Assembly: GCF_019977275.1 (NCBI RefSeq)
Contig: NZ_AP024650.1
Coordinates: 2,728,001 to 2,792,000, forward strand
From: Arthrobacter sp. StoSoilB19
Lineage (GTDB): Bacteria > Actinomycetota > Actinomycetes > Actinomycetales > Micrococcaceae
DNA length: 64,000 nt
Direction of reading: 5' to 3'
Part shown: in pieces, positions 53,196 to 62,604 of the stretch
Position numbering within the stretch: position 1 is the first letter of the stretch
Layout of the letters: every line of letters starts with the position of its first letter
Program-made: the position numbers and the translations under genes
Notes under the pieces: model-generated
Database searches by the model: none
Told to the model about the DNA's origin: nothing
The model's input: the letters and a program-made list of their open reading frames with translations, nothing else

Positions 53196-56072
53196 ATGAA
53201 GCGGAACCTGTCTCAGTCCCGTCGCCCAATCATGATGTCCCTTGGGGCCGGCTTATTAGCTGCCTCCTTGCTGACCGGCCCTGGCCTGATCGGAGCAGCT
53301 TCCGCTTTGGAGCCCAGTCCCACACCAACGCCTGCCCCGTCCCAAACTGCCACTACGCTGCCACAGGCGACGCCGGCACCAACAACCACAGCGTCGCCGC
53401 AGCCTTCCATCGCAGCCAGTTCGCCGACGTCGGCTACTCCCCAGTCAATGGCCCAGGCCATCGGCCCCGGCGGGGCGGAAATGGGGCAGAGGTCCAAGAG
53501 AGTGACCTCTGCTTCCCCGTCGCCCACCGCCCAGAAGCTCAGCGCCGAATCGCTCGCAACAGAGGGCACATGGATGCCCTCCTTTGGGATACAGGGGCTT
53601 GACGTCAGTGGACACCAAACCAGCGTCGACTGGCAGCAGCAGTGGAACATGGGTGCCAGGTTCGCGTATGTGAAAGCCTCTGAAGGCAATTACTTCACGA
53701 ATGATCTGTTTGGCTCGCAGTACCAAGGCGCACGAAGCGTGGGGATGCTCCGGGGTGCTTACCACTTCGCGATCCCCAACTGGTCTTCCGGCGCCGATCA
53801 GGCGCGCTATTTCGTGAACAACGGTGGCGGATGGTCCGGCGACGGCTATACGTTGCCGCCGGTTCTCGACTTCGAGTTCAACCCCTACGAGGGTCGGACG
53901 ATCAACGGCTTCTACTTTGGCAACACCTGCTATGGCATGTCCCAGGCGCAACTGACATCCTGGGTCCAGGACTTCGGAAACACGATGAGGTCCCTCACCG
54001 GCAGACTGCCGATGATCTATACGAATACAAATTGGTGGAACCAGTGCCTGGGCAATCCCACCGGTTTTGGGGACTATCCCTTGTGGGTTGCGGCCTACCC
54101 GTACTCGGCAACCAACGATGCGGGCGCCATTCCGACAGGGAGTTGGGACACCTACAGCATCTGGCAGTACAGCAGCACCGGGCCGTTTGCTGGGGACTCC
54201 AACGTTTGGAACGGGGACTATGCGGGACTCAAGGCATTCGCTTCCGGAGCCGTTCCATTGGCGGCGAGCCAGGCCATAGGCGACGTCCGATCCCGTACGC
54301 CAGAACTGGGAGCCCAGACGTCCAACATAGTTTGCGGCCTGCGCGAGGGAGGCTGCTACCAGAACTTCCAGAACGGTGCAGTCATATGGTCCCCGGCCAA
54401 CGGAGCCCATCCCAGCCTGGCAGGTCCGATCAGGACGCTCTGGCAAGCCGACGGCTTCGAAAATGGAACCATGGGCTACCCGACCTCTGCCGTAATCTGC
54501 GGCCTGAAGGACGGCGGCTGCTATCAAAACTTCCAGAACGGTGCCATCCTGTGGAGTTCTGGCTCTGGCGCGCAAATCAGCGTGAGCGGACCAATTCGAA
54601 CTGCCTGGGCAGCAACAGGCTTTGAAAACGGCGTTATGGGATATCCCACCGGAGGTCAAACATGCGGCCTCGCCGCACAGGGTTGTTACCAAAACTTCCA
54701 GTCGGGCGCGGTCTTGTGGTCTCCTGCTACCGGGGCCAAGCGCAGCCTCAACGGACCCATTAGGGCGGCTTGGCAAAAGACAGGCTTCGAGTCAGGGCCA
54801 CTTGGCTACCCGACCAGCGACACGCTTTGCGGTCTTCGGGACGGCGGCTGCTTCCAAAGTTTCCAAACAGGCAGCATCGCGTCCTCATTCACCAATGGAG
54901 CACACATCGTTTGGGGCCAGATGGAGTCGGCCTGGAGGGCAGGTGGCCGGGAAGCAGGACCCCTGGGCTACCCCGCTGCAGATGAAGTCTGCGGCCTCAA
55001 GAACGGGGGGTGCCGGCAACTGTTCGAAAAGGGTGCCACCGTCTGGTCACCCTCCACTGGAGCCCAATTGAGCCCCGCCGGACCTATCCGCACGTTGTGG
55101 CTTCAGCAAGGGGGTGAGAGCGGTCTGATGGGATATCCCACCGGGCCTCAAACATGCGGGCTCGTCAACGGCGGCTGCTTCCAGGAGTTCGAAGGCGGGG
55201 CCATTATTTGGTCTGCGACGTCCGGTGCGCAGCTGAGCAAGGCTGGTCCCATCAGAAATGAATGGGCTCGAACTGGCTTTGAGAACGGTGCCATGGGCTA
55301 CCCCACCGCAAATGAAGTTTGCGGGCTACCCGACGGGGGCTGCTCGCAGGATTTCCAGAACGGCTCACTTACGTGGACTTCCGGCAGAGGCGTTTTGCGG
55401 GTCATGTCCCCAATTTTTGCTTCGTGGAAAGCTCAGGGGCGCGAGTCCGGAGTACTTGGCTACCCCAGCGCAACCCAAGTCTGCGGACTTGTCGGAGGAG
55501 GCTGCTACCAGAACTTCCAGAATGGCGCCGTTCTCTGGTCGGCGGCCACGGGCGCCCAGCCGAGCCCTGCAGGGCCCATCCGCACACTCTGGGCTGCGAC
55601 AGGATACGAAAACGGTTCTCTCGGATACCCCACCAGTAGCCAGGTCTGCGGTTTGAAAGACGGTGGTTGCTACCAGAACTACCAAAACGGGGCTATTCTC
55701 TGGTCTCCCGCCACGGGCGCGCAGATAAGCCCCAACGGACCCATCAGATCCAAGTGGGGCTCCATGGGCTACGAGCTCAGCGAGTTGGGATACCCTACGG
55801 GCGGTGTGGTCTGCGGCATCAGGGACGGGGGCTGCTACCAGAATTTCCAAGGCGGAGCGATGCTGTGGTCGCAGGCAACGGGGGCTCAGCCCAGCACTGG
55901 ACCAATCCGCACGAAGTACGCCAGCCTTGGCTACGAGAACAGCTTCCTCGGCTATCCCATCGCGGCGACTTCCTGCACCTTGGCCAACGGAGGCTGCTTC
56001 CAGAACTACCAGGGCGGGTCCATCACCTGGAGCCCCACAACTGGGGCAAGCGCAAGCACAGTGCGCCGGTAA
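53196..56072 (+). CDS. Secreted GH25 lysozyme with C-terminal LGFP-type repeats
   Basis: The 958-residue exported protein has a Sec signal peptide (about 1-35), a Pro/Thr/Ser linker, a GH25 muramidase domain (about 132-345; GLDVSGHQ, YVKASEG and the catalytic DFE with Asp225 and Glu227), and then eleven about 54-residue repeats to the C-terminus. Each repeat contains CGL-x3-GC, QNFQNGA and a GYP turn, as in LGFP cell-wall-binding modules. The last repeat is partial. It probably cleaves peptidoglycan while bound to the cell wall. The ATG at 53196 precedes the signal peptide; the 26-residue longer frame is rejected. Confidence 0.93.
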   Translation: MKRNLSQSRRPIMMSLGAGLLAASLLTGPGLIGAASALEPSPTPTPAPSQTATTLPQATPAPTTTASPQPSIAASSPTSATPQSMAQAIGPGGAEMGQRSKRVTSASPSPTAQKLSAESLATEGTWMPSFGIQGLDVSGHQTSVDWQQQWNMGARFAYVKASEGNYFTNDLFGSQYQGARSVGMLRGAYHFAIPNWSSGADQARYFVNNGGGWSGDGYTLPPVLDFEFNPYEGRTINGFYFGNTCYGMSQAQLTSWVQDFGNTMRSLTGRLPMIYTNTNWWNQCLGNPTGFGDYPLWVAAYPYSATNDAGAIPTGSWDTYSIWQYSSTGPFAGDSNVWNGDYAGLKAFASGAVPLAASQAIGDVRSRTPELGAQTSNIVCGLREGGCYQNFQNGAVIWSPANGAHPSLAGPIRTLWQADGFENGTMGYPTSAVICGLKDGGCYQNFQNGAILWSSGSGAQISVSGPIRTAWAATGFENGVMGYPTGGQTCGLAAQGCYQNFQSGAVLWSPATGAKRSLNGPIRAAWQKTGFESGPLGYPTSDTLCGLRDGGCFQSFQTGSIASSFTNGAHIVWGQMESAWRAGGREAGPLGYPAADEVCGLKNGGCRQLFEKGATVWSPSTGAQLSPAGPIRTLWLQQGGESGLMGYPTGPQTCGLVNGGCFQEFEGGAIIWSATSGAQLSKAGPIRNEWARTGFENGAMGYPTANEVCGLPDGGCSQDFQNGSLTWTSGRGVLRVMSPIFASWKAQGRESGVLGYPSATQVCGLVGGGCYQNFQNGAVLWSAATGAQPSPAGPIRTLWAATGYENGSLGYPTSSQVCGLKDGGCYQNYQNGAILWSPATGAQISPNGPIRSKWGSMGYELSELGYPTGGVVCGIRDGGCYQNFQGGAMLWSQATGAQPSTGPIRTKYASLGYENSFLGYPIAATSCTLANGGCFQNYQGGSITWSPTTGASASTVRR

Positions 56073-56129
56073 CCGGTGTGGCTCCTGCTGCGAGAGGCAG
56101 GAGCCACGGTCAGAAGCTATTGGATTCAG

Positions 56130-56171
56130 AACAGAAAAGGGTTGAAGCAGCCGCTTCAACCCTTTTCTGTT
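56130..56171. terminator. Bidirectional rho-independent terminator
   Basis: A perfect 19-bp stem (AACAGAAAAGGGTTGAAGC with its complement) and 4-base loop lie between the convergent lysozyme and rfbA genes. T-rich arms on both sides allow termination in either direction. Confidence 0.92.
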
Positions 56172-56180
56172 TGTAGAAAT

Positions 56181-57047
56181 CTACTTTTCGGCGAGGAGCT
56201 CGAGCAGGTATGAGCCGTAACCGCTCTTGACGAGGGGTTCGGCCCTTTCGCGGAGTTCATCGTCGGTCAGGAACCCCAGCCGCCACGAGATCTCTTCGGG
56301 CGCTCCAATCTTCAAGCCTTGCCGGTTCTCCACCGTCCGAATGAAATTGGAGGCATCGTTTAGGTCGTTGAAGGTCCCGGTGTCGAGCCAAGCAGTTCCC
56401 CGGGGCAGGATCTCGACCTGCAGCTTACCGGCGTCCAGATAGACGCGGTTCACGTCGGTGATCTCGAGTTCACCGCGGGCGGACGGCTTGAGGTTCTTGG
56501 CGATGTCAACAACATCGTTGTCATAGAAATAGAGCCCTGGAACTGCGTAGTGGCTCTTGGGTGCCGCGGGCTTCTCTTCCAGGGACAGAGCCTTGCCATC
56601 GTCATCGAATTCCACCACCCCGTAAGCAGACGGATCCTTGACCCAGTATCCGAAGACTGCTCCCCCGTCGATGGTCTTGAACCTGCGCAGCTGAGTGCCC
56701 ATGCCCTGGCCATAGAAGATGTTGTCACCCAGGACCAGAGCAACGCTGTCATCACCGATATGGTCCGCACCGAGCACAAATGCCTGGGCCAGTCCGTCAG
56801 GAGAAGGCTGCTGCTTGTAGGTGATGGAGACGCCGAACCGGGACCCATCCCCCAATAAGCGTTCAAACTGCTCCGCGTCGTGGGGAGTGGTAATGATGAG
56901 GATGTCCCGGATCCCAGCCAGGATCAGCGTGGACAGCGGGTAGTAGATCATCGGCTTGTCGTAGACCGGTACCAATTGCTTGCTGACACCCAGCGTGATG
57001 GGATGAAGCCTGGAGCCGGTTCCGCCGGCCAGTATTATTCCGCGCAT
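56181..57047 (-). CDS. rfbA: Glucose-1-phosphate thymidylyltransferase
   Basis: The 288-residue enzyme has the nucleotidyltransferase motif [11 protein letters not shown], the substrate motif [21 protein letters not shown] and [14 protein letters not shown]. It makes dTDP-glucose, the first step to dTDP-L-rhamnose. It is divergent from rfbB with a 55-bp shared promoter gap, and together with rfbB and rfbCD the set is complete. Confidence 0.97.
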   Translation of the reverse strand: MRGIILAGGTGSRLHPITLGVSKQLVPVYDKPMIYYPLSTLILAGIRDILIITTPHDAEQFERLLGDGSRFGVSITYKQQPSPDGLAQAFVLGADHIGDDSVALVLGDNIFYGQGMGTQLRRFKTIDGGAVFGYWVKDPSAYGVVEFDDDGKALSLEEKPAAPKSHYAVPGLYFYDNDVVDIAKNLKPSARGELEITDVNRVYLDAGKLQVEILPRGTAWLDTGTFNDLNDASNFIRTVENRQGLKIGAPEEISWRLGFLTDDELRERAEPLVKSGYGSYLLELLAEK

Positions 57048-57096
57048 GTCCCCATCTTTCCCTTCGCTAGGAGCAGCAGCAAATCCGGTAGTCTAG

Positions 57097-58101
<1,005 letters not shown>

Positions 58102-58104
58102 TCC

Positions 58105-59529
58105 ATGTCGCTGGAGTTCTCGAAGAAGCTTGCTGCCCACCAAACCCCCATTCCCGGCGTCGTTCTCTACGACCTCCCGGTCCACGGCGACAACCGGGGA
58201 TGGTTCAAGGAGAACTGGCAGCGGGAAAAGATGCTTGCTCTCGGGTTGCCTGACTTCCGGCCCGTGCAGAACAACATCTCCTACAACGAAAAGGCCGGAA
58301 CCACCCGTGGGATCCATGCCGAGCCGTGGGACAAATTCATTTCGGTGGCCACCGGCCGCATCTTCGGGGCGTGGGTTGATCTTCGGGAGGGCCCCTCGTT
58401 CGGTGCGGTCTTCACGGCTGAACTCGACCCGAGCCAGGCAATCTTCATCCCCCGCGGAGTCGGCAATGCGTTCCAGACGCTGGAGGACAATACCGCCTAC
58501 ACGTACTTGGTGAACGACCACTGGTCCGCGGACGCTCAAGGTCAATACACCTTCCTTAACCTCGCCGATGAGACGGCTGCGATCCAGTGGCCGATTCCGC
58601 TCACCCAGGCGGAACTCTCTGACAAGGACAAAGCGCACCCGCGGATGGCCGACGTGGTCCCGATGGCAGCCAAGAAGATCCTTGTGGTAGGTGCCGGGGG
58701 GCAGCTGGGCAAGGCACTTCGTGCCCAGTACGACGGCGATACCTCGGTTGAGTTTGCAGGCCGCGCTGAGTTCGATCTCACCAACGCGAACAGTTTCAAA
58801 AGCAGGAACTGGAAGAACTACTCGACGATTATCAACGCCGCCGCCTACACTGCTGTCGACGCAGCGGAAAGCGCAGATGGGCGGGCCTCCGCCTGGTCCA
58901 TCAACGTCGCGGCCGTAGCGCAACTGGCGCGCACCGCCGTCGAGAATGATCTCACTTTGGTCCATATTTCCTCGGACTATGTCTTTGACGGTAGCCGCGA
59001 TATCCACGACGAGGACGAGCTCTGCTCTCCCTTGGGCGTTTATGGGCAGACCAAGGCCGCCGGAGACGCGGTAGTCAGCGTGGTTCCCCGCCACTACATT
59101 GTGCGGACCAGTTGGGTTATTGGAGAAGGAAATAACTTCGTCCGCACCATGGCCAGCCTGGCGCGAAAAGGGGTCAAGCCTTCCGTCGTGAATGACCAGA
59201 CAGGCCGCCTGAGCTTCACCCAGGACATTGCGGCTTTCATTCGACATTTGCTGGAGTCGGATGCAACCTACGGTTTGTATAACTTCAGCAATGACGGGCC
59301 CGTCAGGAGCTGGGCGGATATTGCGCGGGATGTGTTCGAGCAGTGCGGGGCATCCGGCAGTGACGTCACTGGCATCACCACTGCCGAATATTTCAAGGAC
59401 AAGGCAGCGGCCCCGCGGCCACTTTCCAGCACGCTCGACTTGGCAAAGACGCGCTCTACGGGTTTCGACATACCTGATGCCGACGAGCGGCTGGCAGCCT
59501 ATCTGAAGTTGGAAAACGATAAGGCATGA
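58105..59529 (+). CDS. Fused dTDP-4-dehydrorhamnose 3,5-epimerase/reductase
   Basis: The 474-residue protein joins an RfbC cupin-type epimerase (about 1-185; NNISYNEKAGTTRGIHAEPW, IPRGVGNAFQTLED) to an RfbD SDR reductase (about 190-470; VVGAGGQLGKAL, SSDYVFDG, YGQTKAAGD). One polypeptide therefore carries out the last two steps to dTDP-L-rhamnose. The fusion is common among actinobacteria. It overlaps the downstream glycosyltransferase by 4 bp. Confidence 0.96.
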   Translation: MSLEFSKKLAAHQTPIPGVVLYDLPVHGDNRGWFKENWQREKMLALGLPDFRPVQNNISYNEKAGTTRGIHAEPWDKFISVATGRIFGAWVDLREGPSFGAVFTAELDPSQAIFIPRGVGNAFQTLEDNTAYTYLVNDHWSADAQGQYTFLNLADETAAIQWPIPLTQAELSDKDKAHPRMADVVPMAAKKILVVGAGGQLGKALRAQYDGDTSVEFAGRAEFDLTNANSFKSRNWKNYSTIINAAAYTAVDAAESADGRASAWSINVAAVAQLARTAVENDLTLVHISSDYVFDGSRDIHDEDELCSPLGVYGQTKAAGDAVVSVVPRHYIVRTSWVIGEGNNFVRTMASLARKGVKPSVVNDQTGRLSFTQDIAAFIRHLLESDATYGLYNFSNDGPVRSWADIARDVFEQCGASGSDVTGITTAEYFKDKAAAPRPLSSTLDLAKTRSTGFDIPDADERLAAYLKLENDKA

Positions 59530-60257
59530 GACCTGTAGATCAGACGCAGCACACCCTTGTGATCATGCCGGCCTGGAACGAATCGGAGGCCATCGGCAAC
59601 ACGATTCGTGAGGTCTTCGAGTTTGGCCCGGATTGCGATGTCCTGGTAGTTGACGACGGTTCACGGGACGACACGGCACAGGTAGCCCGTGATGCAGGCG
59701 CGCTGGTTGTGCAGCTACCGTTCAACATGGGCGTTGGCGGTGCCATGAGAACCGGGTTCAAATTCGCAAAGATGCACGGCTACACCCAGGTCATCCAAGT
59801 GGATTCGGATGGCCAGCACGATCCCCGGGATATAAAAGCCGTCCTCGATGGGCTCCAGGAAGCAGACATCGTCATCGGTGCCCGCTTCGCCGATAAGGGC
59901 AATTACACAGTCCGCGGGCCCCGTAAGTGGGCCATGAACGTCCTGGCGTGGACGATATCGAGGGTCGCAGGAACCCGGCTCACGGATGTCACGTCAGGCT
60001 TCCGCGCTGCGAACACGAAGGCCATCCGGCAATACGTAGACCACTACCCTGCGGAGTACCTCGGGGACACCATTGATTCCCTGGTTGTTGCGATCCGGTC
60101 TGGGTGCACCGTGCGCCAGGTTGGAGTGTCAATGCGGGAGCGGCAGGGCGGGACGCCGAGCCACGACCCATTGAAGGCAGCCATCTACCTCGGCCGGTCA
60201 GCTTTTGCCCTCCTCTTCGCTTTGACGCGCAAGAAGAACGAACCGTCATCCAACTAG
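59526..60257 (+). CDS. Glycosyltransferase family 2 (DPM-synthase-like)
   Basis: The 243-residue GT-A enzyme has VVDDGSRDDTA, the DxD-like VDSDGQHD and a C-terminal segment without clear membrane helices. It resembles the polyprenyl-phosphate or rhamnosyl GT2 group often placed beside DUF2304 genes. It probably transfers a sugar (perhaps rhamnose) to a lipid carrier on the cytoplasmic face; the exact donor is unknown. Confidence 0.9.
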   Translation: MRPVDQTQHTLVIMPAWNESEAIGNTIREVFEFGPDCDVLVVDDGSRDDTAQVARDAGALVVQLPFNMGVGGAMRTGFKFAKMHGYTQVIQVDSDGQHDPRDIKAVLDGLQEADIVIGARFADKGNYTVRGPRKWAMNVLAWTISRVAGTRLTDVTSGFRAANTKAIRQYVDHYPAEYLGDTIDSLVVAIRSGCTVRQVGVSMRERQGGTPSHDPLKAAIYLGRSAFALLFALTRKKNEPSSN

Positions 60258-60265
60258 GAGTTCAC

Positions 60266-60676
60266 ATGGCCACGCTTGTTGGCTTCATCTTTGTGCTGGT
60301 CATTCTGCTCATTATCTTCGAGATGCTCCGCCGGCGTCATTTGAGGGAAAAGTACGCAGTCCTCTGGATCATCATCGGTGTTGGAATGCTGGTCCTTGTT
60401 GCGTTCCCACAGCTGCTTTTCTGGGCCAGCGGCGTGCTCGGCGTTCAAGTGCCTTCAAACCTTCTTTTCGCGATGGCATTGCTTTTGCTCGTCCTGGTCT
60501 GCCTTCATCTGTCTTTCGAGCAGTCCCAGGCTGAGGACGAAATCCGTGTCCTGGCCGAAGAAGTAGGAATTCTGCGGCTCAAAGTACAGGAACTGGAAAA
60601 AGGCCAAACACGCGATCAATCTGTACCGGACAACGAGGTGCCAAGCGCGGGAAGGCCACCCGAAACCACTGCATAA
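60266..60676 (+). CDS. DUF2304-family membrane protein
   Basis: The 136-residue protein has three membrane helices (about 4-20, 33-50, 68-88) and a C-terminal coiled-coil-like tail with EDEIRVLAEEVGILRLKVQELE. DUF2304 genes are regularly found next to GT2 genes in glycan loci; the function is not established. The ATG at 60266 follows AGGAG and is 8 bp after the GT2 stop. A terminator follows. Confidence 0.88.
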   Translation: MATLVGFIFVLVILLIIFEMLRRRHLREKYAVLWIIIGVGMLVLVAFPQLLFWASGVLGVQVPSNLLFAMALLLLVLVCLHLSFEQSQAEDEIRVLAEEVGILRLKVQELEKGQTRDQSVPDNEVPSAGRPPETTA

Positions 60677-60680
60677 ACTA

Positions 60681-60718
60681 TTCAGGTGGCTGCCGGTCAA
60701 TGCCTGCAGCCACCTGAA
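60681..60718. terminator. Rho-independent terminator between convergent genes
   Basis: A 13-bp perfect stem (TTCAGGTGGCTGC with its complement) with a 12-base loop is followed by TTATTT. It ends the rfbB-rfbCD-GT2-DUF2304 transcript and probably also serves the convergent GT2 gene. Confidence 0.85.
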
Positions 60719-60731
60719 TTATTTAAGTCTC

Positions 60732-61613
60732 CTAAGAGATAACGTGTTTCAACAGCCGGGGCAGGGAATCGGTCTTTCCAATCGCCAGGGAACGCGCGAC
60801 CAGGGTAGCGGCGTTCAGACGCGACGTCGTATGGAAAGCAGCCGCGCGAGCTGTCCTCTGCCAGCCGAGTTCGCGGAATCGGCGCGCCTGGCCCTCGAAG
60901 AAGGCCCGCTCCTCATCGAAGCGCCTCCCATCCAGAGCCTTAACTGATGAGTCTGAGGCTGAATGACGGCGGTAAAGGAATGCCAAGGTTGGATCAACCA
61001 CCATAGATCCGTTTTCAGCAGCAATATCCAGCAATAGTGCGAGGTCCTGGACGACGTGCAGCCCCTCGGTGAAACCGATGCGGCGAATCACGTCCGTGCG
61101 CCAAGCAAGGGACGGGAAGTAAGCCCAGTCTGCCCGCATAAGGCTGGTTGCCATTCTTTCGCCCTGCAGGAGGACCGGTTCCTTGACGCTCGGGGCATAG
61201 ACCTTCTTGACGATGTCGACCAGAGGCGACGCGACTCGGCCCTTCTCATCGATCACCTGGACCCCTGGCTGCACCACGCTGGCTTGTGGGTAGGCTTCGA
61301 AAGCCTTTGATACTACTGCCAGATAGTTCGGCAGCATGATGTCATCAGCGCCCATGACGACGACGATGGGGGCTTCAGCCAGGTCCAGGGCCTTGCGGTA
61401 GTTTCCGTTGGCACCCAGGTTCTTTTCGTTCTTTTGGTAGCTCACCCGAGGGTCGGAGATGGATTCGAACCAGCGCTGAGGTTCGGGGCTTGGAAACCCA
61501 TCATCCACCACGATGAGCCGCCAGTCTTCGAACTGCTGGCTCATGACGCTCTGGGCAGCGAGTTTCATCAGGTCGACGTCCCCATAGTAGGGAAGCAATA
61601 CATCAATGGCCAT
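60732..61613 (-). CDS. Glycosyltransferase family 2
   Basis: The 293-residue GT-A protein starts MAIDVLLPYYGDVDLMKLA and has VVDDGFPSPE, GANGNYRKAL and the DxD-like MGADDIMLP, in the arrangement of GT2 polysaccharide transferases. It is encoded against the rhamnose operon. It probably adds sugars to a cell-wall or capsular glycan; donor and acceptor are unknown. Confidence 0.9.
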   Translation of the reverse strand: MAIDVLLPYYGDVDLMKLAAQSVMSQQFEDWRLIVVDDGFPSPEPQRWFESISDPRVSYQKNEKNLGANGNYRKALDLAEAPIVVVMGADDIMLPNYLAVVSKAFEAYPQASVVQPGVQVIDEKGRVASPLVDIVKKVYAPSVKEPVLLQGERMATSLMRADWAYFPSLAWRTDVIRRIGFTEGLHVVQDLALLLDIAAENGSMVVDPTLAFLYRRHSASDSSVKALDGRRFDEERAFFEGQARRFRELGWQRTARAAAFHTTSRLNAATLVARSLAIGKTDSLPRLLKHVIS

Positions 61614-61699
61614 GTGCCAGGTAGATCCTTTTCTTGTCTTCCAGCGGATGCCCGCCAGCGGTTAGTCCGAACGTGAGCCAGATGGTCGTTTGAGAAGTG

Positions 61700-62197
61700 C
61701 TAGTCCGTGCCTTCAGCGGTCACAGTTCCTGCACGAGCAGGAACTTTTCCGGGCTCATGCCTGAAAATCCATACCTTATAGAGCCAAAAGTTCCAAGATG
61801 TGGTCAGTACAGTCGCGAACGCTTTGCCTATTCCGTAGGAAATTCCCCAGGCGTCGAAGCCGTTCACGATGACATCTATTGCCACGATGTTGAAAACCAC
61901 CAGGGCCAGATACTTAAGCAGGCTCACATGGCTCCGGTTTCTGGCACGGAACGTAAAGGAGCGCTGGAGGGCGAAGTTGAACACCAAGCTGGCGACAAAA
62001 GCGATGGGCGTGGCAATCCAGAGGTCCACTCCGAAGACTTCATGCATGAGGGCCAGTAGAACAAGATCTACTGCGAAGGAAGCGCCTCCAACGAGCAGGA
62101 ACTTGATCAGGTGACTGCGCTCAACGATCCCTGAGATCCGGGAAGCGAGTTTCTGTGCTCGATGCTTCACTGATCGCGCACTGTCTGTTGTCTGCAA
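61700..62197 (-). CDS. GtrA-family membrane protein
   Basis: The 165-residue protein has four helices in the GtrA layout: IKFLLVGGASFAVDLVLL, IATPIAFVASLVFNFALQRSFTF, a third, and SWNFWLYKVWIF. GtrA proteins are thought to flip lipid-linked sugars for O-antigen or arabinogalactan-type glycans. It lies 86 bp upstream of the GT2 gene in the same direction, forming a likely operon. Confidence 0.9.
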   Translation of the reverse strand: MQTTDSARSVKHRAQKLASRISGIVERSHLIKFLLVGGASFAVDLVLLALMHEVFGVDLWIATPIAFVASLVFNFALQRSFTFRARNRSHVSLLKYLALVVFNIVAIDVIVNGFDAWGISYGIGKAFATVLTTSWNFWLYKVWIFRHEPGKVPARAGTVTAEGTD

Positions 62198-62604
62198 GCC
62201 ACTCCCAGTTCCGTATACCCCCGCAGGTTGCAGTCGGGCTCAAGCCATCATACCGGGTGGCTGTCCATGGGGTGCTACCGGCAAAGAGGTCGAGGCGGCA
62301 TTCGCGCCGACGGCTTCGACCGGTTCCATGACGTTATACTTGCGTTGCCGTTGCATACGTGGCGCCCTCGCCGGGGGCGCGGGGGTTAATTCGGCGCTTC
62401 AGAAATTTGGGGGAGCAACAACACATCATTCTGCGGCATCGAGCCATAGCCGGTGATTTCACCTTTGGTCCCCTTGGTCTGGGCGCCAGCCGCGATCTAT
62501 GGGCGGCAGGGATCCCATGCAAGTCGGTCGAAATTGTCTGTGCAGCGTCGTGCCCGGGTTATGGCAAAGGTAACAGCAGTCGTTAGGCAAGAAGGAAGAG
62601 CAGA
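62198..62604. other. 407-bp non-coding region left of the large membrane-protein gene
   Basis: The divergent gap between gtrA and the partial membrane protein contains no convincing frame. It has mixed GC content and several short self-complementary stretches (for example GTCGAGGCGGC near 62290 with GCCGACGGCTTCGAC). No terminator or recognised RNA element was seen; promoters for both genes are expected here. Confidence 0.4.

Noticed and set aside
53594-53700. Amidase or other hydrolase as alternative for the lysozyme catalytic domain
   Set aside because: The DVSGHQ, YVKASEG and DFE motifs in order are specific to GH25 muramidases.
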